The notes under the pieces: generated by a model
What the model was told of the DNA's origin: nothing
The model's database searches: none
Seen by the model: only the letters and a program-made list of their open reading frames with translations
Made by a program: the position numbers and the translations under genes
Assembly: GCA_034766995.1 (NCBI GenBank)
Contig: CM068321.1
Coordinates: forward strand, 11,403,026 to 11,467,025
DNA from: Acanthacorydalis orientalis
Taxonomy: Eukaryota; Arthropoda; Insecta; Megaloptera; Corydalidae
Reading direction: 5' to 3'
Length of the DNA stretch: 64,000 nucleotides
Shown here: positions 45,928 to 59,324 of the stretch, piece by piece
How the letters are laid out: each line of letters opens with the position of its first letter
Position numbering within the stretch: position 1 is the stretch's first letter

Positions 45928-45984
<57 letters not shown>
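45928..45984. repeat. (AT)n microsatellite
   Basis: Pure array of about 57 bp. Confidence 0.97.
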
Positions 45985-45987
<3 letters not shown>

Positions 45988-47047
45988 TAAGTTTATTTAT
46001 TCTAAAGACACTTGTTAATGCATTCATCAATAATAAACTAAGAAATATATAAAAATACATTAAGTACAGAAATACATTGAATAAAATAAAGTATTTTATT
46101 TTTATATTAAGTTCTTAATACTAACAAAAAGTTTAAATTGTAATATGGATGCTCTCAAATAAAACAAGATTAAACAAGACGTCTATAATCCAGCAATATT
46201 CCATTATAAACCGATTTTGAGTTTATTAAAAAAATAAAACAAAATCCTGCAAATTAATAAAACCAACATAATGTATGATTGTGTTTTGTGTCCATGATTT
46301 TCATAGATGTTTGATAGCCCAAAAATTAATTTGTAGGCGCTTGTACCAATAGAAATATAAAAGATAGGTATATTATTTGGCAAATACTATATATGTTTTA
46401 AAAAAATCTTATAATAATGGATCTCTCATATAAAATCTTCCAATTATATGAATTTTTCATCAGTTAGAAAGATGATATGTGATAACGATAACAATTATCA
46501 GTTGAAAAGACATAACAATTACCTCCAATTTTTTAAGTTAAATTAAAAGACATTTTCAGGATTTGGCAAGAATTAAGCCACTGTTGTAAATTCTAACAAA
46601 CTCATTCATATTTTTTGATATATAAATTTAGGCTTTAATTATGAAAAAATAAGTTTATGAACAAAATAAATGCATAAATACACATTATTAATGTTCAAAT
46701 GGGCATTTGACTCAACCCAATTAAAAAAATCGATAATTTCTTGTGGATAGTGGTGGATTTTGATATATTCAAGTAAAGTGATGCATATGAAGAATAAAAT
46801 TCTATTTTGGATCTCGTATTTCTATGAAATGGTACTTTTTCTTTGATTGATATTTTTAAAAAGACATACACAGATCATTTTTTCGATAAGTAAATTAGGT
46901 ATTCAATAAACAAGAATTACGTAACCATAAAACCTAGATTTTAAAAATCTTCCAAAAAGTATACAGTCAAAAACGTCATACAATCATTTTAATTTATACT
47001 TTTACTAAAGAATTTTATAATATTTATAAAAACAGAGTATATTTAGT

Positions 47048-47049
<2 letters not shown>

Positions 47050-47082
<33 letters not shown>

Positions 47083-47098
47083 TTATTTATTTATTTAT
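47050..47098. repeat. (AT)n then (TTTA)n microsatellite
   Basis: AT units to 47079, then five TTTA units. Confidence 0.96.
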
Positions 47099-48654
47099 AG
47101 AAAATTATTTATTACATTTTTTTGAAAGAAAGACTATCAGCTAAATATTTTTCAAAAGTTAATATAGTTTTATAATAAGAAACATTGGTATTAATTATTT
47201 TATATTATATTAAAATGGTACATTGTATTGAATATATTTAAAATAATATAATATAATTATTATACAACTGATATAATATATTTATTATAAAATTGTACTT
47301 TCATTAATAAGCCTGATATACAAATGAAAATAACGGAATTCGATATAAAATCCATAAATTATCAAACAAAAAACTAATTTTTATAAGTTGAGTTTAAAAA
47401 TATATAGAAGTAAACACATATATTTATTAAAAGCATAATGGAGAACAAGTTTTTAAATAGTTAGCTAAAATATGAGTTATCATTTGCTTCAATAAATAAT
47501 AATCAAGCTGAAGCAAAAAACCAAAATTAGATTAAGAAGTAAGATAAGTTACTACTAGTTAATTTTATTAAAAAAACTAGATTTTTTTATTTAAAAGAAT
47601 CAAAAAAATCAGTTCTTTTTATGTGAATTCCATTATAATATAATCAGTTTTTCATTCTAATAAGTTGACAAGAATATATCTGAGTCGAATTTATGATAAG
47701 AACTGTAATAATCTGAATTTAAAATTATCTTAAAAACTATCTTAAAAAATTATCTTAAAGATTAATTGTTCAAACTTAAAAACAAGTGCAGCTCTGGTAA
47801 ATGTTAAAAAAACATTATGTCAGTTAATTGATCTAATCATCAGAACATGTAAAAAAAGTATATCTGTTTAAAATTTAAAGTTAATATTTGCCTTAAAAGA
47901 ATATCATGAGATAGCACATAATAAAGTATTAAAATAATAAATCTTATAATTTAAAGAACAAGGTATAACTACGTGAATTATCGTTCTATTTTTAAATATC
48001 CTGAGAGAATTTTTCAACTTTATACAGAAATTTAAGTGAAATTATAATATTAATTTGAGTTTTGAATCTATCGTCGTCAATAACAACAATAACATACTAC
48101 GTATAGCTATAACTACATAATTAATTCATTGGAAACTCTGGTTATATAAAGTATTTATAACAAAACATGATAAACGTCGTTATGAAAATGTATAACCATT
48201 AAAGCGTACATTGTTGAGTGTATTAATTTATCTATTTTACACGTCTTAAATTTATAACAAGCTCAAGATCATTCAGAATTTATGTTTCGTTTAACGACCA
48301 ATTCGATAGCTCGTTAAACAGCTATATTTTCTATAACATGTATTTCTATCTTCAAAACGTGCATGTCAGGAAAAATGCATTTTATAAGTTACATTTTTAT
48401 TATAGAATATGAGAACATACAATGTTTTCTAAATATTATTGTTCTATATATATATATATATACATATAAGAAATTAATAAATATAAAATTGGCAAAAAAA
48501 GTTTTTAAGTCAAAATATTTTTGAGTTATGTAAAAAAATACTAATTAAAAAATATTTGGTCTGTGTGCAAAAAAATTCATTCAGTGTGTCACAAATGTCC
48601 TAACGTCGAAATAAAAATATGAACTCATCAATTTTTAAAACGTACAATAGAAGT

Positions 48655-48960
48655 TTAGAACAGCTTATAGTTGAGAGTCGTACAAAATAAAGAAAGAGGG
48701 CGAACGTTCGAAGAAAAAAGCACGCACACACAAATACACGAAAGCACGACGACCGAATGAAACAGACAAAAAAACCGACACTAAACTGTTCTGCAATTCA
48801 AGTGAACGCTACAAAAGCCTCAAGAAAAATTCCGAAGCTTTGAGATTAAAGCTTCGAGAAGAAAGTTGAACTTTACGACTGGAGACAATAAAAACAAATC
48901 TTTTGATTATTTTTTTTTCACCATTCTTTCGCTGATTCTGTCGTTTGTGTTTTGAACATT
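48655..48960. other. Modest CpG-richer block
   Basis: Purine-rich on the + strand (AAAGAAAGAGGGCGAACG, GAAAGCACGACGACCGAATG). TTCGAAG / CTTCGAG repeats occur near 48707 and 48850. No open frame of note. Confidence 0.3.
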
Positions 48961-49363
48961 GGCATGAATGAAGGATTTCTTTTCATTCGCGCAGAAAGAA
49001 TTATTTTGATGAATATTTTAATTATTCTAATGAAAATGTATTGACTATTCTTTTTCGACTTTAATTATAAATGTATTATTTTGACAATACGCCGTCTGAC
49101 CATTTTCGTTTCTTGTAAATACTTTTATTGTTACAAAAATACCAAATAACAATTTGATTAATATGGGAAGATTTTTTTTCACGTTGTTAATTCATGCTTG
49201 GCCTTTATAATATTAAATAATAAATTATTATATAACATACTTGCAACAAAGTAATATATTTATATAATAGATAGCAATTTACGAATAATATCTCAATTAT
49301 AAATTCTTTTCAGTAAAATAAATAAGAATGAACAATATATTTAAAATTATATCAAACAAGATA

Positions 49364-49421
<58 letters not shown>

Positions 49422-49892
49422 ATGATTAATACAGAATTGAAGTTTACAAATTTTAATATGTATATTTTTTAAATTTTAATATGCTAATTTCCATAAACAC
49501 ATTCAAACGGTTAATAAAAGCATAATCAAAATTTTATTTATTTAAATATATTTACATGTGTCCGTAATTATTTTTTAGAATTAAAATAATAATAAACAGA
49601 TGAAAAATGGAATAAAACTTTGAATTAAATTATTTTAATGTTATTTTCATATTTTTATTTTTTTCGTTACTATAAACTCGTTAATTAAATATCTTATTTA
49701 GATTATGAATGTGTACAACTTACTTTATAATTTCTTCCACTTTCCTGTTCAATGTATTAAAGAAGCTTCTAATTGTTTTCTAGAAAATAGTTTTATCCAT
49801 TTCTTTTTTAGCTTCAACAACTAATTTATGTTTACTTGTGTCCTTACATAAATTTTTACCTATAATATTATATAGCTTGTCAAAATTGAAGG
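48961..49892. other. AT-rich non-coding stretch
   Basis: TA/TG array at 49367-49420; otherwise nothing recognised. Confidence 0.55.
49367..49420. repeat. (TA)n then (TG)n microsatellite
   Basis: TA units to 49403, then about nine TG units. Confidence 0.96.
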
Positions 49893-49957
49893 GAGATTAG
49901 AAAGAAAAAAATTTTTATTGGTTTTCAAAACATAATATATTCAAATATGAAAATGTA
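49893..49957 (-). repeat. Dispersed repeat fragment shared with 21325-21390
   Basis: Carries TTTATTGGTTTTCAAAAC then ATAATATATTCAAA. Directly adjoins the mariner 5' fragment and may be its far end after an internal deletion. Confidence 0.5.
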
Positions 49958-50104
49958 AAATTTATAATAAAATCAAAGCCAATTTTACCAAAATACAGAC
50001 CAAAAATGCATTTTAAAATGATCATCAACACGATGAAATAACTCATTGAAAAAAATTATGGTTACAATTTATAAAACACAAACCGCAATTCTTTTCCTAC
50101 ACAC

Positions 50105-50107
<3 letters not shown>
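49957..50107 (-). mobile_element. Mariner 5' end fragment
   Basis: On the minus strand the end at 50105 reads GGTGTGTAGGAAAAGAATTG, next to TA (50106-50107). It is followed by the same 5' leader seen in the copies at 27211-27765 and 44179-44711 (TTTTAAAATGCATTTT on +, ACCAAAATACAGACC). Similarity stops near 49957, before the transposase start codon. Bases 49893-49957 match the unknown repeat at 21325-21390. Confidence 0.75.

Positions 50108-50108
<1 letters not shown>

Positions 50109-50150
<42 letters not shown>
50109..50150. repeat. (AT)n microsatellite at mariner end
   Basis: The array begins at the TA target duplication of the mariner fragment, as if that insertion site were itself a TA run. 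Confidence 0.95.
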
Positions 50151-50151
<1 letters not shown>

Positions 50152-50304
50152 TTGTGAATGTTTCGTTTGTCTATGTGTATTCATATATGAATTGTATTCA
50201 AAATCAAATAAAATTTAATTAAATTATTAAAAATATTTTCCAATACATACATTTAATTTTAACAGATTTTTCAATCTATTTATGAAATAAAATTGACTAT
50301 AAAG

Positions 50305-50308
<4 letters not shown>

Positions 50309-50343
<35 letters not shown>
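50309..50343. repeat. (AT)n microsatellite
   Basis: Array of 35 bp. Confidence 0.95.
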
Positions 50344-50346
<3 letters not shown>

Positions 50347-51276
50347 CCAACAAATTGAAAACTGATTCCATCTAGTGAGTCCATCAATCGGAAATATTGA
50401 ATTTTTAAATTGGAAACACTGCATTCATATCAAGACAAAGAGCTCTATGTACATACATTGAGTGCATACACTTGATTCCCTGTATACACTCAAAATAAAA
50501 ATGAACTTTGTGTGTCTCTGATCAAGATATCATTTTGTATTTAGTTTTTATTCACAATATAGGAGAGCACAAACATATATTCAATTTATTTTACGTTGCT
50601 CTATATAAACATTTTTATGATATTTGTTTAATACGTTTATTTAATTAAAAGTTGTTATTTCAGTACGGTTTATGAAATTATTCGTTGTATTATATTTATT
50701 TATATTCATTTCAAACATATATATATATATATACGAGTATATATATATATATATATATTATAAAATTATATATTTATAATATTTTTATTCCATTATTATT
50801 AAATAAAATATTTCATTTTTCTACAAGTAAATTTTCCTTTCAATTTTTAGTAAAGAATTATATTAAATAAGTTAACTAAGTAAGATTTTAAACTTCAACT
50901 AATTTTCTAAAGTACGTTATCTATTCTGCATAATCTTATAATCATTATACCTCATCATTCTCTAACAAATTATAAAATATAATAAGAAAGATACATTATT
51001 TATTTTAAAAAAGTATGAATACTGAAAACCGTACATGATACCGCAGAAAAAATCTTTTATAAAGTTATAAGAGAAAAAATTAAGATAGAGTATATTAAGG
51101 GACTGTAAAAAAAAAATATTTAATGAAAGTACTTAAAATTTCACAAAATTGAAAAAAAAGAGAATTAAATACAAACAAAGAATACTGAACAATGTGTTGT
51201 ATTGACATCAATAGTAAAAAGTTAACAACATATAAAGTTCACAATTTAGAAGTCATTTTTAAAATTTACATATATT

Positions 51277-51279
<3 letters not shown>
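50344..51279. other. AT-rich non-coding stretch
   Basis: A TA array with a TACGAGTATA break lies at 50717-50759; nothing else recognised. Confidence 0.55.
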
Positions 51280-51335
<56 letters not shown>

Positions 51336-51352
51336 CGATGGAGAGAGAGAGA
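51280..51352. repeat. (TA)n then (GA)n microsatellite
   Basis: TA units to 51334, a GCGATG break, then GA units. Confidence 0.96.
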
Positions 51353-51354
51353 GA

Positions 51355-51900
51355 AAGAATATATAATACACTACGAACATTTTTTTAAAGTGTACGACAA
51401 GTAAAATCCAAATTCTGCTCACACTGCGAACATTTCAACCGAATTAAAATTTAAACTCGGTCGAATTTAGATATACATTTATCGCGCGTCGCACCCTCAC
51501 ATCGACAACATAATTTTTAATATATAATATATCATTCGAACGTAATTCCATAAAACTTTATAGGTATGATAAATAGTAATTTATGACCATATACTGTTGA
51601 CCCATTTTTTTATTGAATAATTTTCACACGAAAATTATATATATATATATATATATACATGAATGTGCGGATGAAAAATGATAATCTTATTGAAATTTAA
51701 AACATTCCTCATAAATAATATGATCGGTGGCACAAGCGAGAAACGAACTCATCGAGTCGTTATTCTCGACACGCACTACCCATATCGCCCTAATGCTGCT
51801 CGATCTTACACATCCGCCGATGTTGGCATCACTGCAACGGCCAATTACAGTCCGTTCTAACACACGTATCGCGAATTTTATTAGATTACATGAGCAAAGA
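51355..51900. other. CpG-richer blocks 51380-51530 and 51720-51900
   Basis: Two islands separated by AT-rich bases and a short TA array (51636-51657). Open + frames at 51678-51860 and 51727-52002 overlap out of phase, and neither has a motif. Contains TCGAGTCG and TTCTCGACACG. Candidate regulatory DNA. Confidence 0.3.
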
Positions 51901-52646
51901 GTATGTGTATATTTTTTTTGTGTTTATACCTTTTCATTTATTTACGAAATCAAATCATGCATAAAAGACAACATACGGGACATATATTTTGTTTTACTAT
52001 AATTGCAGTAGAATGAATAAATTACTAGTAGATTTAAAGTAATTTTTAGATCCATGTCACGTACAAAAAATATTGTTCATAAAAATATAATTATTTAGGA
52101 TTCATCGAGTAGAAATGTTAATAAGTTTTATAGAAAGATTGCTATTTTTACTTGCGTTTTCTTTATTTTCGTACATGCTATAATTCATTTGTAGGAATTA
52201 TAATCTTTGATATTTATTTCAAAAAGGTATGAGATTTACAAATATTGATTACTTAACAAACAAGAATTTCAAGTTAGTTACTTCAACAGAAATCTCTTAA
52301 GAATAGCAAATGAATAAAAATATTTGTTTAATTAAAATTACAATTTTAAGATATTTTCAGTAGAAAGCTAAAAGCAAGTTTGTAAACAGTTTTTAATATA
52401 AATGTGTGTCTTATTTTAAACGTATAAACTATTTTATGACAAATAAAATATAGTTATAGCTGAATATAGTATAAAACTATAATTATTGAAAATTAAAATA
52501 AATTTCATTTTGTTTTCAATGATTATTAAAAATGAACTGAAAAAAATAAAGAAATAAGTATAACATAATGTATATAAAATTTGAGTTTGAATAAGGTTTT
52601 TGATAGTTTTCTTCTCTACTCGAATTAATTATTTTCTATACTGTCA
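51901..52646. other. AT-rich non-coding stretch
   Basis: Nothing recognised. Confidence 0.6.
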
Positions 52647-53377
52647 TTAATCCTTTACACTATAATTGTTTTCCCAGTTTGTTCTCGGCAAACTATAAAT
52701 TAATTTTTCTGATTTTGATACTAATCTTAGGTTAGGTCTTATCTTGCAGTTATTTAAAGTTTGGTCTTTCATTAACAGAACGATTGTTCATAAAGAATGC
52801 ATAATATCAAAATACACATCTCGTATTTAGATTATTACTATTTGTATTTTTTTAAAGTATGATACTTTTTAAACCGATTTTCTATATGTAAAAATGATTT
52901 CCTGTCGCAAGTTTCACAAAAATATACACTGTTGTTCGTCTTCCACCTTTTGTTTTACGATTTAAACATATCAAGCAGTCATTATGCGTTCCTTGAGAAT
53001 CTGCGGTTATTATATGTAATCTAGCATCTAAGTGACTTTCCTAGCCTGATGGTGAAGGTCTACCCCAATATTTCATAGTTTGTCGAAAATTTCCCACAAG
53101 TAACTCCACTAGTTTGCGAATAAAATTTATATATTTCATGGATCTCATGTTGTATCTTTTGCAGTGTGTTTTATATAAAATATATGATTTAATAGAGCAG
53201 AATTTTAAACCGGAAAATAATAATTTCCTCCACCATTTTATAGATTTTTTGAATAAAACTTTTTCCTGGTGACTTGTTTTATTAACCATATGAAGTGTCA
53301 CGTCAGAGATGACTCAAGATTTCTAGAAAAAAATAGTCTTGTCTCGCTAAAGGTGACCTCATAGTACAAAGGGTTAA
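52647..53377 (-). mobile_element. Internally deleted piggyBac-like transposon (723 bp)
   Basis: The element 52651-53373 is flanked by TTAA (52647-52650, 53374-53377). The ends are inverted repeats: TCCTTTACACTATAA on the left and, read inward from the right, CCCTTTGTACTATGA. The interior, on the minus strand, carries only the C-terminal part of a piggyBac-family transposase. Autonomous piggyBac elements are about 2.5 kb, so most of the coding region, including the catalytic core, has been lost. Confidence 0.88.
52858..53301 (-). pseudogene. C-terminal remnant of piggyBac transposase
   Basis: An open stretch of 86 codons (53301-53041) reads KSIKWWRKLLFSGLKFCSIKSYILYK, matching the conserved K(S/T)..WW.KL...L......N(S/A)YILYK segment of the DDE_Tnp_1_7 family, then FIRKLVELLVGNFR. 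After stops and frameshifts follow CLICLNRKTKGGRRT (near 52980) and YFCETCDRKSFLHIENRFKKYHT (down to 52858). That is the CxxC...CxxC...H...F..YHT zinc-binding domain that ends piggyBac transposases and binds DNA. The three catalytic Asp residues are absent. Dead as a transposase. Confidence 0.85.
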
Positions 53378-53443
53378 ATATTGAAAATTGTTTTATTTAT
53401 TACAAAAATGAACAAAATTTAACATCTAGTAGATATGGTGTAA

Positions 53444-53448
<5 letters not shown>

Positions 53449-53480
<32 letters not shown>
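53449..53480. repeat. (TA)n microsatellite
   Basis: Array of 32 bp. Confidence 0.95.
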
Positions 53481-53485
<5 letters not shown>

Positions 53486-54078
53486 TAAACAATGATATAA
53501 TTATTAATTTGTTTATGATTACGCTATAATATTTTTAATTTTTATCTGATACTAACTTTTGAAATTGTAAATTATGTTAAATGTAAATATTACAGAAAAA
53601 ATTGATGAATTTGTTAACTAGTTCAAAGATGATATAAAATAAAACTCTATAAGAATAATATTTTACAACAATTAAAAAAAATATACAGAAATGTAAATAT
53701 TGGAAGTAAGGAAATTATTAACTTGTAAACCGTTTTTTCTCTGCTAAGTTCTTGTTTTAGAGAATTGTTATTAAATATTACCAAATACATCACCACTAAG
53801 AAGTAAACAATATTAAAGTACCATCGACCAATTAAATTCAATTTTTAAAATGAATGACAGAGTCTCTCAAAACTTTTATATTTTCTGTAATACATAAATT
53901 CGTAATATATTAATTATATGAAATATTCTTTGGTTATATACTAATACTTGATTTAAAAATAAAAAAGAAACTTACCTTAGTAAATAAATAAAAATAAGGG
54001 ATGAAACAATTATATGAAATGAAGTTAATATAATATTTACACCTCGTATGCAGCTATAAAGTTGTTATAATTTGAACA

Positions 54079-54079
<1 letters not shown>

Positions 54080-54160
<81 letters not shown>

Positions 54161-54182
54161 TATATATATATATATATATATA
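54080..54182. repeat. Long (TA)n microsatellite with TACATA and TACAGA breaks
   Basis: About 103 bp. Confidence 0.97.
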
Positions 54183-54815
54183 CAGAAAGTATTAAATTAA
54201 AATAACATTTATTTTAAACTGACATGTTGAAAAATATATCTGTTTCTTCATTTTATTATTTAAATAAATTATTATTTTTTAAGTAAATATCTGAAATCCC
54301 TTTCTTACTGTAATATATTTCTTTTAATTATGAGGAAGAGATTCAAAAGGAATGAGTTTTATTTTTAAAGGAATTTTTTAATAACATTTTGTATATAAAT
54401 TATTTATATTTTTTTAACGTAATTAAAATATAATATTTTTTGTATTATTTTTAATTAAGTACACAATGACTAAAATGTTCAATCATTTTTTCTTTGAAAG
54501 TTTTTTTAAAAATGTAATTTATATTCATATATGTAAATTTCACAGGAAATTATTCACAGAGTAGTGACCTTATTTGAATTATATTAATCATTCTGTTTCT
54601 AAAAAAGATATGGTATATTTTAATTATAAATTATTAATTTTTAAGAAGAAAAGTTTACATCTTTTACAGAAATTTTTTTCTAGAAAAAAACATTGTAATA
54701 AGTTATTCATGTATAAAGTTTAGTGTTAAGGAATAAAAGGTTTTTCGTAATACTATTTGATATTATATTCACTTGTTGTACCGTTTCTGATAAAGTAACC
54801 AAAAAAGTATTCACT

Positions 54816-55350
54816 GAATTCAACATTCGTCTCGTCTAAGTTCGAAAACTTGCTGTAATCATAAGAGACATCTGCACTTTGCTAGCGATGTGCTAGCGTT
54901 ACAAATGCATCTGTAACGACAAAATAACCGTCACGTAGCGAACGAACTGTAATATTCGCTTGTGCCATTTCGCCCTATGCGACACTAGGACCTGTTCACC
55001 ATTCGGGCTAATGCAAGTATAAGAGCTTATCAGCTTGCAATATATCACGTTTACGCACGGATATTTTATTCTTTCGCCGCATCTCAACGGCGACGAAGCT
55101 ACTACCAACGTGCTACCGGATGGTTGGCTCGAATGGGTGGTTTTGGTTAGATCGTCGATTCACTGGCTTGTTGTCTGCCAGTCGGATTGCAGGCTTGCCT
55201 ATGTCCTTGCTTGCTTACTTACATCTTCACCGCTCGTGTACATCGTCTAGCGCTAGTATTGTGACTACGATGTGCAATCCCATCTATTCGAAAACGTTAC
55301 AGACCGCCGCGGCAACCATTCGTTCCCGTAAAAATAGGTTATATGTGTAA
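54816..55350. other. CpG-richer island, among the largest in the window
   Basis: Open frames occur in three registers (+ 55035-55250, + 55120-55350, - 54899-55108), none with a known motif. GCTAGCG is repeated at 54881 and 54892. A 3' splice-site-like TTTTTGTGTGTGCAG ends at 55378, just beyond the island. Candidate enhancer or noncoding exon. Confidence 0.35.
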
Positions 55351-55578
55351 ATTCAATATTACCTTTTTGTGTGTGCAGATATCGTGTTTCTTGTAGATAC
55401 ACAGAATTTGTTTACGTTTCAATTCTCATTCTTTTTTTTTTGTACTTCTACTCCATACTTTGGTTGATATATACTGTAAGTATATATTTTACGGACTTGT
55501 TTAGCTTAAAATATTCTATTTGCTATTTTGATGTTATCGTAAAATGTATTCTATACGGGTTGTACCAAAACATGCGCT

Positions 55579-55582
<4 letters not shown>

Positions 55583-55659
<77 letters not shown>
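55583..55659. repeat. (TA)n microsatellite
   Basis: Pure array of about 77 bp, one of the longest uninterrupted arrays here. Confidence 0.97.
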
Positions 55660-55661
<2 letters not shown>

Positions 55662-58140
55662 TGTTTGTTAAAACTACTATATAATTATTATTCAACAACT
55701 TCATATTGATTTTGTACATTGTATTTTTTTTTGCAAAAAAAAAATAACTTCATTGTTTTTCTTTAACAGGACGAACGAGAAAAAATTAAACACAAACACT
55801 TTGTACTTATAAGAGAAAATTAATTTGAGAATCAGAACAGTATATGTTTTTTTCTTTTATGTTTGTATTTTGTGTAGTTTAATGTTTTCAAGTCTAATTT
55901 CCTGTAGTATTGATAAATTGAGTGCTGTATTCTTTTTTTACATTTAAAGAAAAAATCACTGTATTTGTATTTCATCTTTGATATATAGTATAATTAATTC
56001 AGTATGTTTATCTTGAGTTTTTTTCCTTTTATTCGTAGAAACTTATTTTCAATTACTTAAAGTGTACTTATGTTTATTTTTAATTTACTGTACTAAACTG
56101 TTACATCCTATAATAATATTGGTCTTATATAGATAGTATATTAGTTTCTTATACTCGTATATTGTGTTTAAATAAGACCTTTTTTAAATTGCGGAAACAA
56201 TTTAAATAATAGTCTACATGATTTTTCAGAATTATGTTTCATGTATGCTTTATAAGTTAGTTATTTGAAAAGATATTTGTCTAAATATTTTTTTATAATT
56301 TTATAATTTAATATAATTACTTATACACTAAACGTTTCCATTTATTATTTCTTCTTGTAAAAGTACTAGTTTCAGTTTAGTTATCCTTCAACTTAGATTT
56401 TCATTTTATAAAATGACTATGCATTTTTTGAATTATAATTTTAGTACCATAATTAAGTTTATAAATTGTATCTTTACCATTTTGATTATATCTACTTTCA
56501 CAAATTAATTACTAGTCCAATCATAACACATTTTTTAATCGTCAAATATCACTAATTTATTATTGTTCATTTTGATTAATTTATACGAATTTTATTTTAT
56601 TTAGATGGAGATTTATTTTTTTAAAAAAACAGTACAAAACATCTCTTTCATTTTAGAATCATCAACGAAACATATAATAAAAAAAATATTTAGAATTAAA
56701 AAAAATATATTTATTTTTAATGACTGTCGTTTTCATTATTTTTCTAATAAAATGTGGATCAGTTGTGCTTACTTTAACAAATTTAATTTTCTAGTAATTC
56801 ACCTCCTTAAAGTCATTATTAATCAATATCTGTTATTCCCTAATTTACCTAAATAAAATTTAAGTATTATTATAATTTTTATGAAAAGATAAAAAATTTT
56901 TAAAAATATGTAAATAAATACTATCAAACTTGATTAAAACGAGCATCAACATGAGTTTACAGTTATACTGAGTAAAATATTCATATGGATTTTCATTCAT
57001 GCCTACCTGTATATAAATATTTACTTTTGTATTGAGTTTCTTAATTGTTATATCAAACAAATTTGATACTTTGTAAGAACATTATTTTTATCTATAAACC
57101 TTCTGATTTTTATAATTATAAACATCATTTTTAGAATCGTTAAAAAAATGTATTATATATCTTGTGCAATTTAATTTTTTTTCACAACAAATGGACTTAT
57201 ATTTAAAGAAACCTACGTATGATTTATATAAAATGTTGACTTCTTAACATCTAATTAACAAAAATTGATAAAAATGTACATATTTATAGTCTATGTAATA
57301 TATGTAAATGATACATGAAAAATCTCCAACCACAGCTATATTCCATTGTTTATAAATGTATATACATATTGATACGAAACTGGAATAAGTATAGAATAGC
57401 GATTAGATATATCAAATTATTACAGTGAATACAAATAAAAATATTTGCAGATACATAAATTCTTAAAAAAAGTTATAAAAAATTTAGTTACCAAAAATGT
57501 TAATAAATGCATTATTTTTTGGAACATAATTTATTATTTGTGTATTATAGGATATTTAATTAATAAAATTTATCTTTATATCAGGAATGATATTAAAGTT
57601 AAATTATTATTTATTTAACACTGAGATATTTCCTAGATAAAACTAATTTATAGAATACTTATCCAAGAAAAATAACGAAAAATAAATAAATAATAGTTCA
57701 TTGTTTAGCATACAATGATCGTGCAGTTTCAAATAGTTTCCAAATTAAAATATATTTAAATAAATTGACATATTTATGACAAAAACAATTCTACATGAAA
57801 TATATTTTTGCGAAATATGCTCTTATTTAATTGAATCATTGTGTGAAGCTAACAATTATGTAACGTTGAATTAAAAATATTGGTAAAAACGACAGAATAT
57901 ATTGAAACGTTAAAGAGCACTTTTTTGCTATAAAAATTCATGTCAAATATAATTTAAGTACAATGACATGACTTCGTTGATGTAAATACCATGGATTAAT
58001 TTTTAATATCATTGAAAAATGTATTCACATGTAGAAATTTTTAATACAAACATGAATGTATATGTAGATTTACATGTTTTTTATACATTCATTTATACAT
58101 ACATACAAAGATACATATGCTATGTGTTCCATTCTATAGA
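55660..58140. other. AT-rich non-coding desert
   Basis: No microsatellite, transposon or gene recognised over about 2.5 kb. Frames at 56605-56856 (+) and 56860-57060 (-) are AT-driven. A 3' splice-site-like TTTTTCTTTAACAG ends at 55769. Confidence 0.55.
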
Positions 58141-58720
58141 TAAAAATGATTGTGTTTATTTACAGATATGGACTAAAAATACAGCTTATCCCTAAATGTA
58201 CACAAACATACAAAAATTCACACGATTTCGAGAATTCAACTTGTCAAAAAAGGGGTATTTTGCTTCAACGCACAAAAAAAAAACATCAACTTGTAATCTT
58301 GGATTATATGAGCGTGGGACAAGCGTCATACCATTCTCATAAATTCGAATATCGGGTTATCCTGGCGCACATGAACCGGTCCGTCGACTAGAAAGGAACC
58401 TACACGCGCGCGGGGTTCGATCCCGAGAAAGCATCTATGACCTTGTGTATATATTCACCCCGCCGACATAGGGATACGCGTTCCGCTTTCTAACGAAATC
58501 GAAGCTATGCGACGCATTGTACCTTCTATTTTGACACGGACGCCGCGTTCCACATCGTTCCACTACTTTTTATTCCTTATACACTTTTTTCTACCGAACG
58601 TCTTCGCTACTCATTCCTTTCATCGAATGAGGCAATTCGTCTTCCGTTTTACTGAATCTATATCGGCTTATGAATATCTTTTCGAACGTTTTATCAGCTA
58701 AGAAAGTTTCATAGATGCAG
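58141..58720 (+). other. CpG-richer island preceded by a 3' splice-site-like string
   Basis: TGATTGTGTTTATTTACAG ends at 58164, then a frame stays open to 58391, followed by CG-rich bases (58280-58520) and another open frame at 58507-58701. No protein family recognised. GGGGTTCGATCCCGAG (58413-58428) matches a tRNA B-box, but the flanking arms do not pair. Confidence 0.3.
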
Positions 58721-59278
58721 TGAAAAAGTCGGGCATATTTTTCAGACTTTTTCTTTTTTTTTTGTTACTGTAGTCGACCGCAAATCCAGTTTTGTGCCAT
58801 TTAAATATTTTACACGATTAGATTATGTCCGTAATCATCGTAATAAGCTTAACGTTTTTTCCTAGACGCTGTTCGTGTCTTCGCTGAAATTTAACATTGT
58901 CTGATACTGTAGTAAGAGCAAATTGAAACTTGGTAGAAAAGACGGAAATTTAATTCCAAAAAACGAGTTATATAATCAGGATATTAAACTTGGTTTACGT
59001 CTTTAACAATTCACATTACAAGCATTAGTGAAATGAAATTAAAGTAGTATCTAACATTTCTATGCTATAGTTAGTGAAGTAGATTTAAAGTATAATATTA
59101 ATTTATTCTTAGAATACATAAAAAATGTAAAAAAAATGTAATTGAATAACAAAAACTACAATTCATTTTGATACCGGCTTTAGAAATATTAGATCTGTAT
59201 TTTGAAAGTATATTTCAAAATCAGTTAACTTTTTAAAATTTATATCAATCATAAAATCTGTGAATTCTATGTATTTCA

Positions 59279-59279
<1 letters not shown>

Positions 59280-59320
<41 letters not shown>
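59280..59320. repeat. (AT)n microsatellite
   Basis: Array of 41 bp. Confidence 0.97.

Positions 59321-59324
<4 letters not shown>

Larger units (their letters stand above)
44714..48650. other. AT-rich non-coding desert
   Basis: Nearly 4 kb with only TA arrays (45349-45376, 45928-45984, 47050-47098). No gene or transposon recognised. Confidence 0.55.
53378..54815. other. AT-rich non-coding stretch
   Basis: TA arrays at 53449-53480 and 54080-54182. A strong minus-strand donor (AAG|GTAAGT, GT at about 53973) preceded by T-rich bases is present but lacks a proper CAG/TAG acceptor. Confidence 0.5.

Noticed and set aside
53940..53990. Minus-strand ACTAAG|GTAAGT as a second ratchet point
   Set aside because: The acceptor side is AAG without a clean pyrimidine tract and no good branch point was seen, so it is only a possible donor.
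58413..58428. tRNA-like B-box GGTTCGATCCC
   Set aside because: The T-arm pairs at only some positions, and no A-box, anticodon arm or acceptor stem could be built upstream. At best a chance match or a pol III relic.
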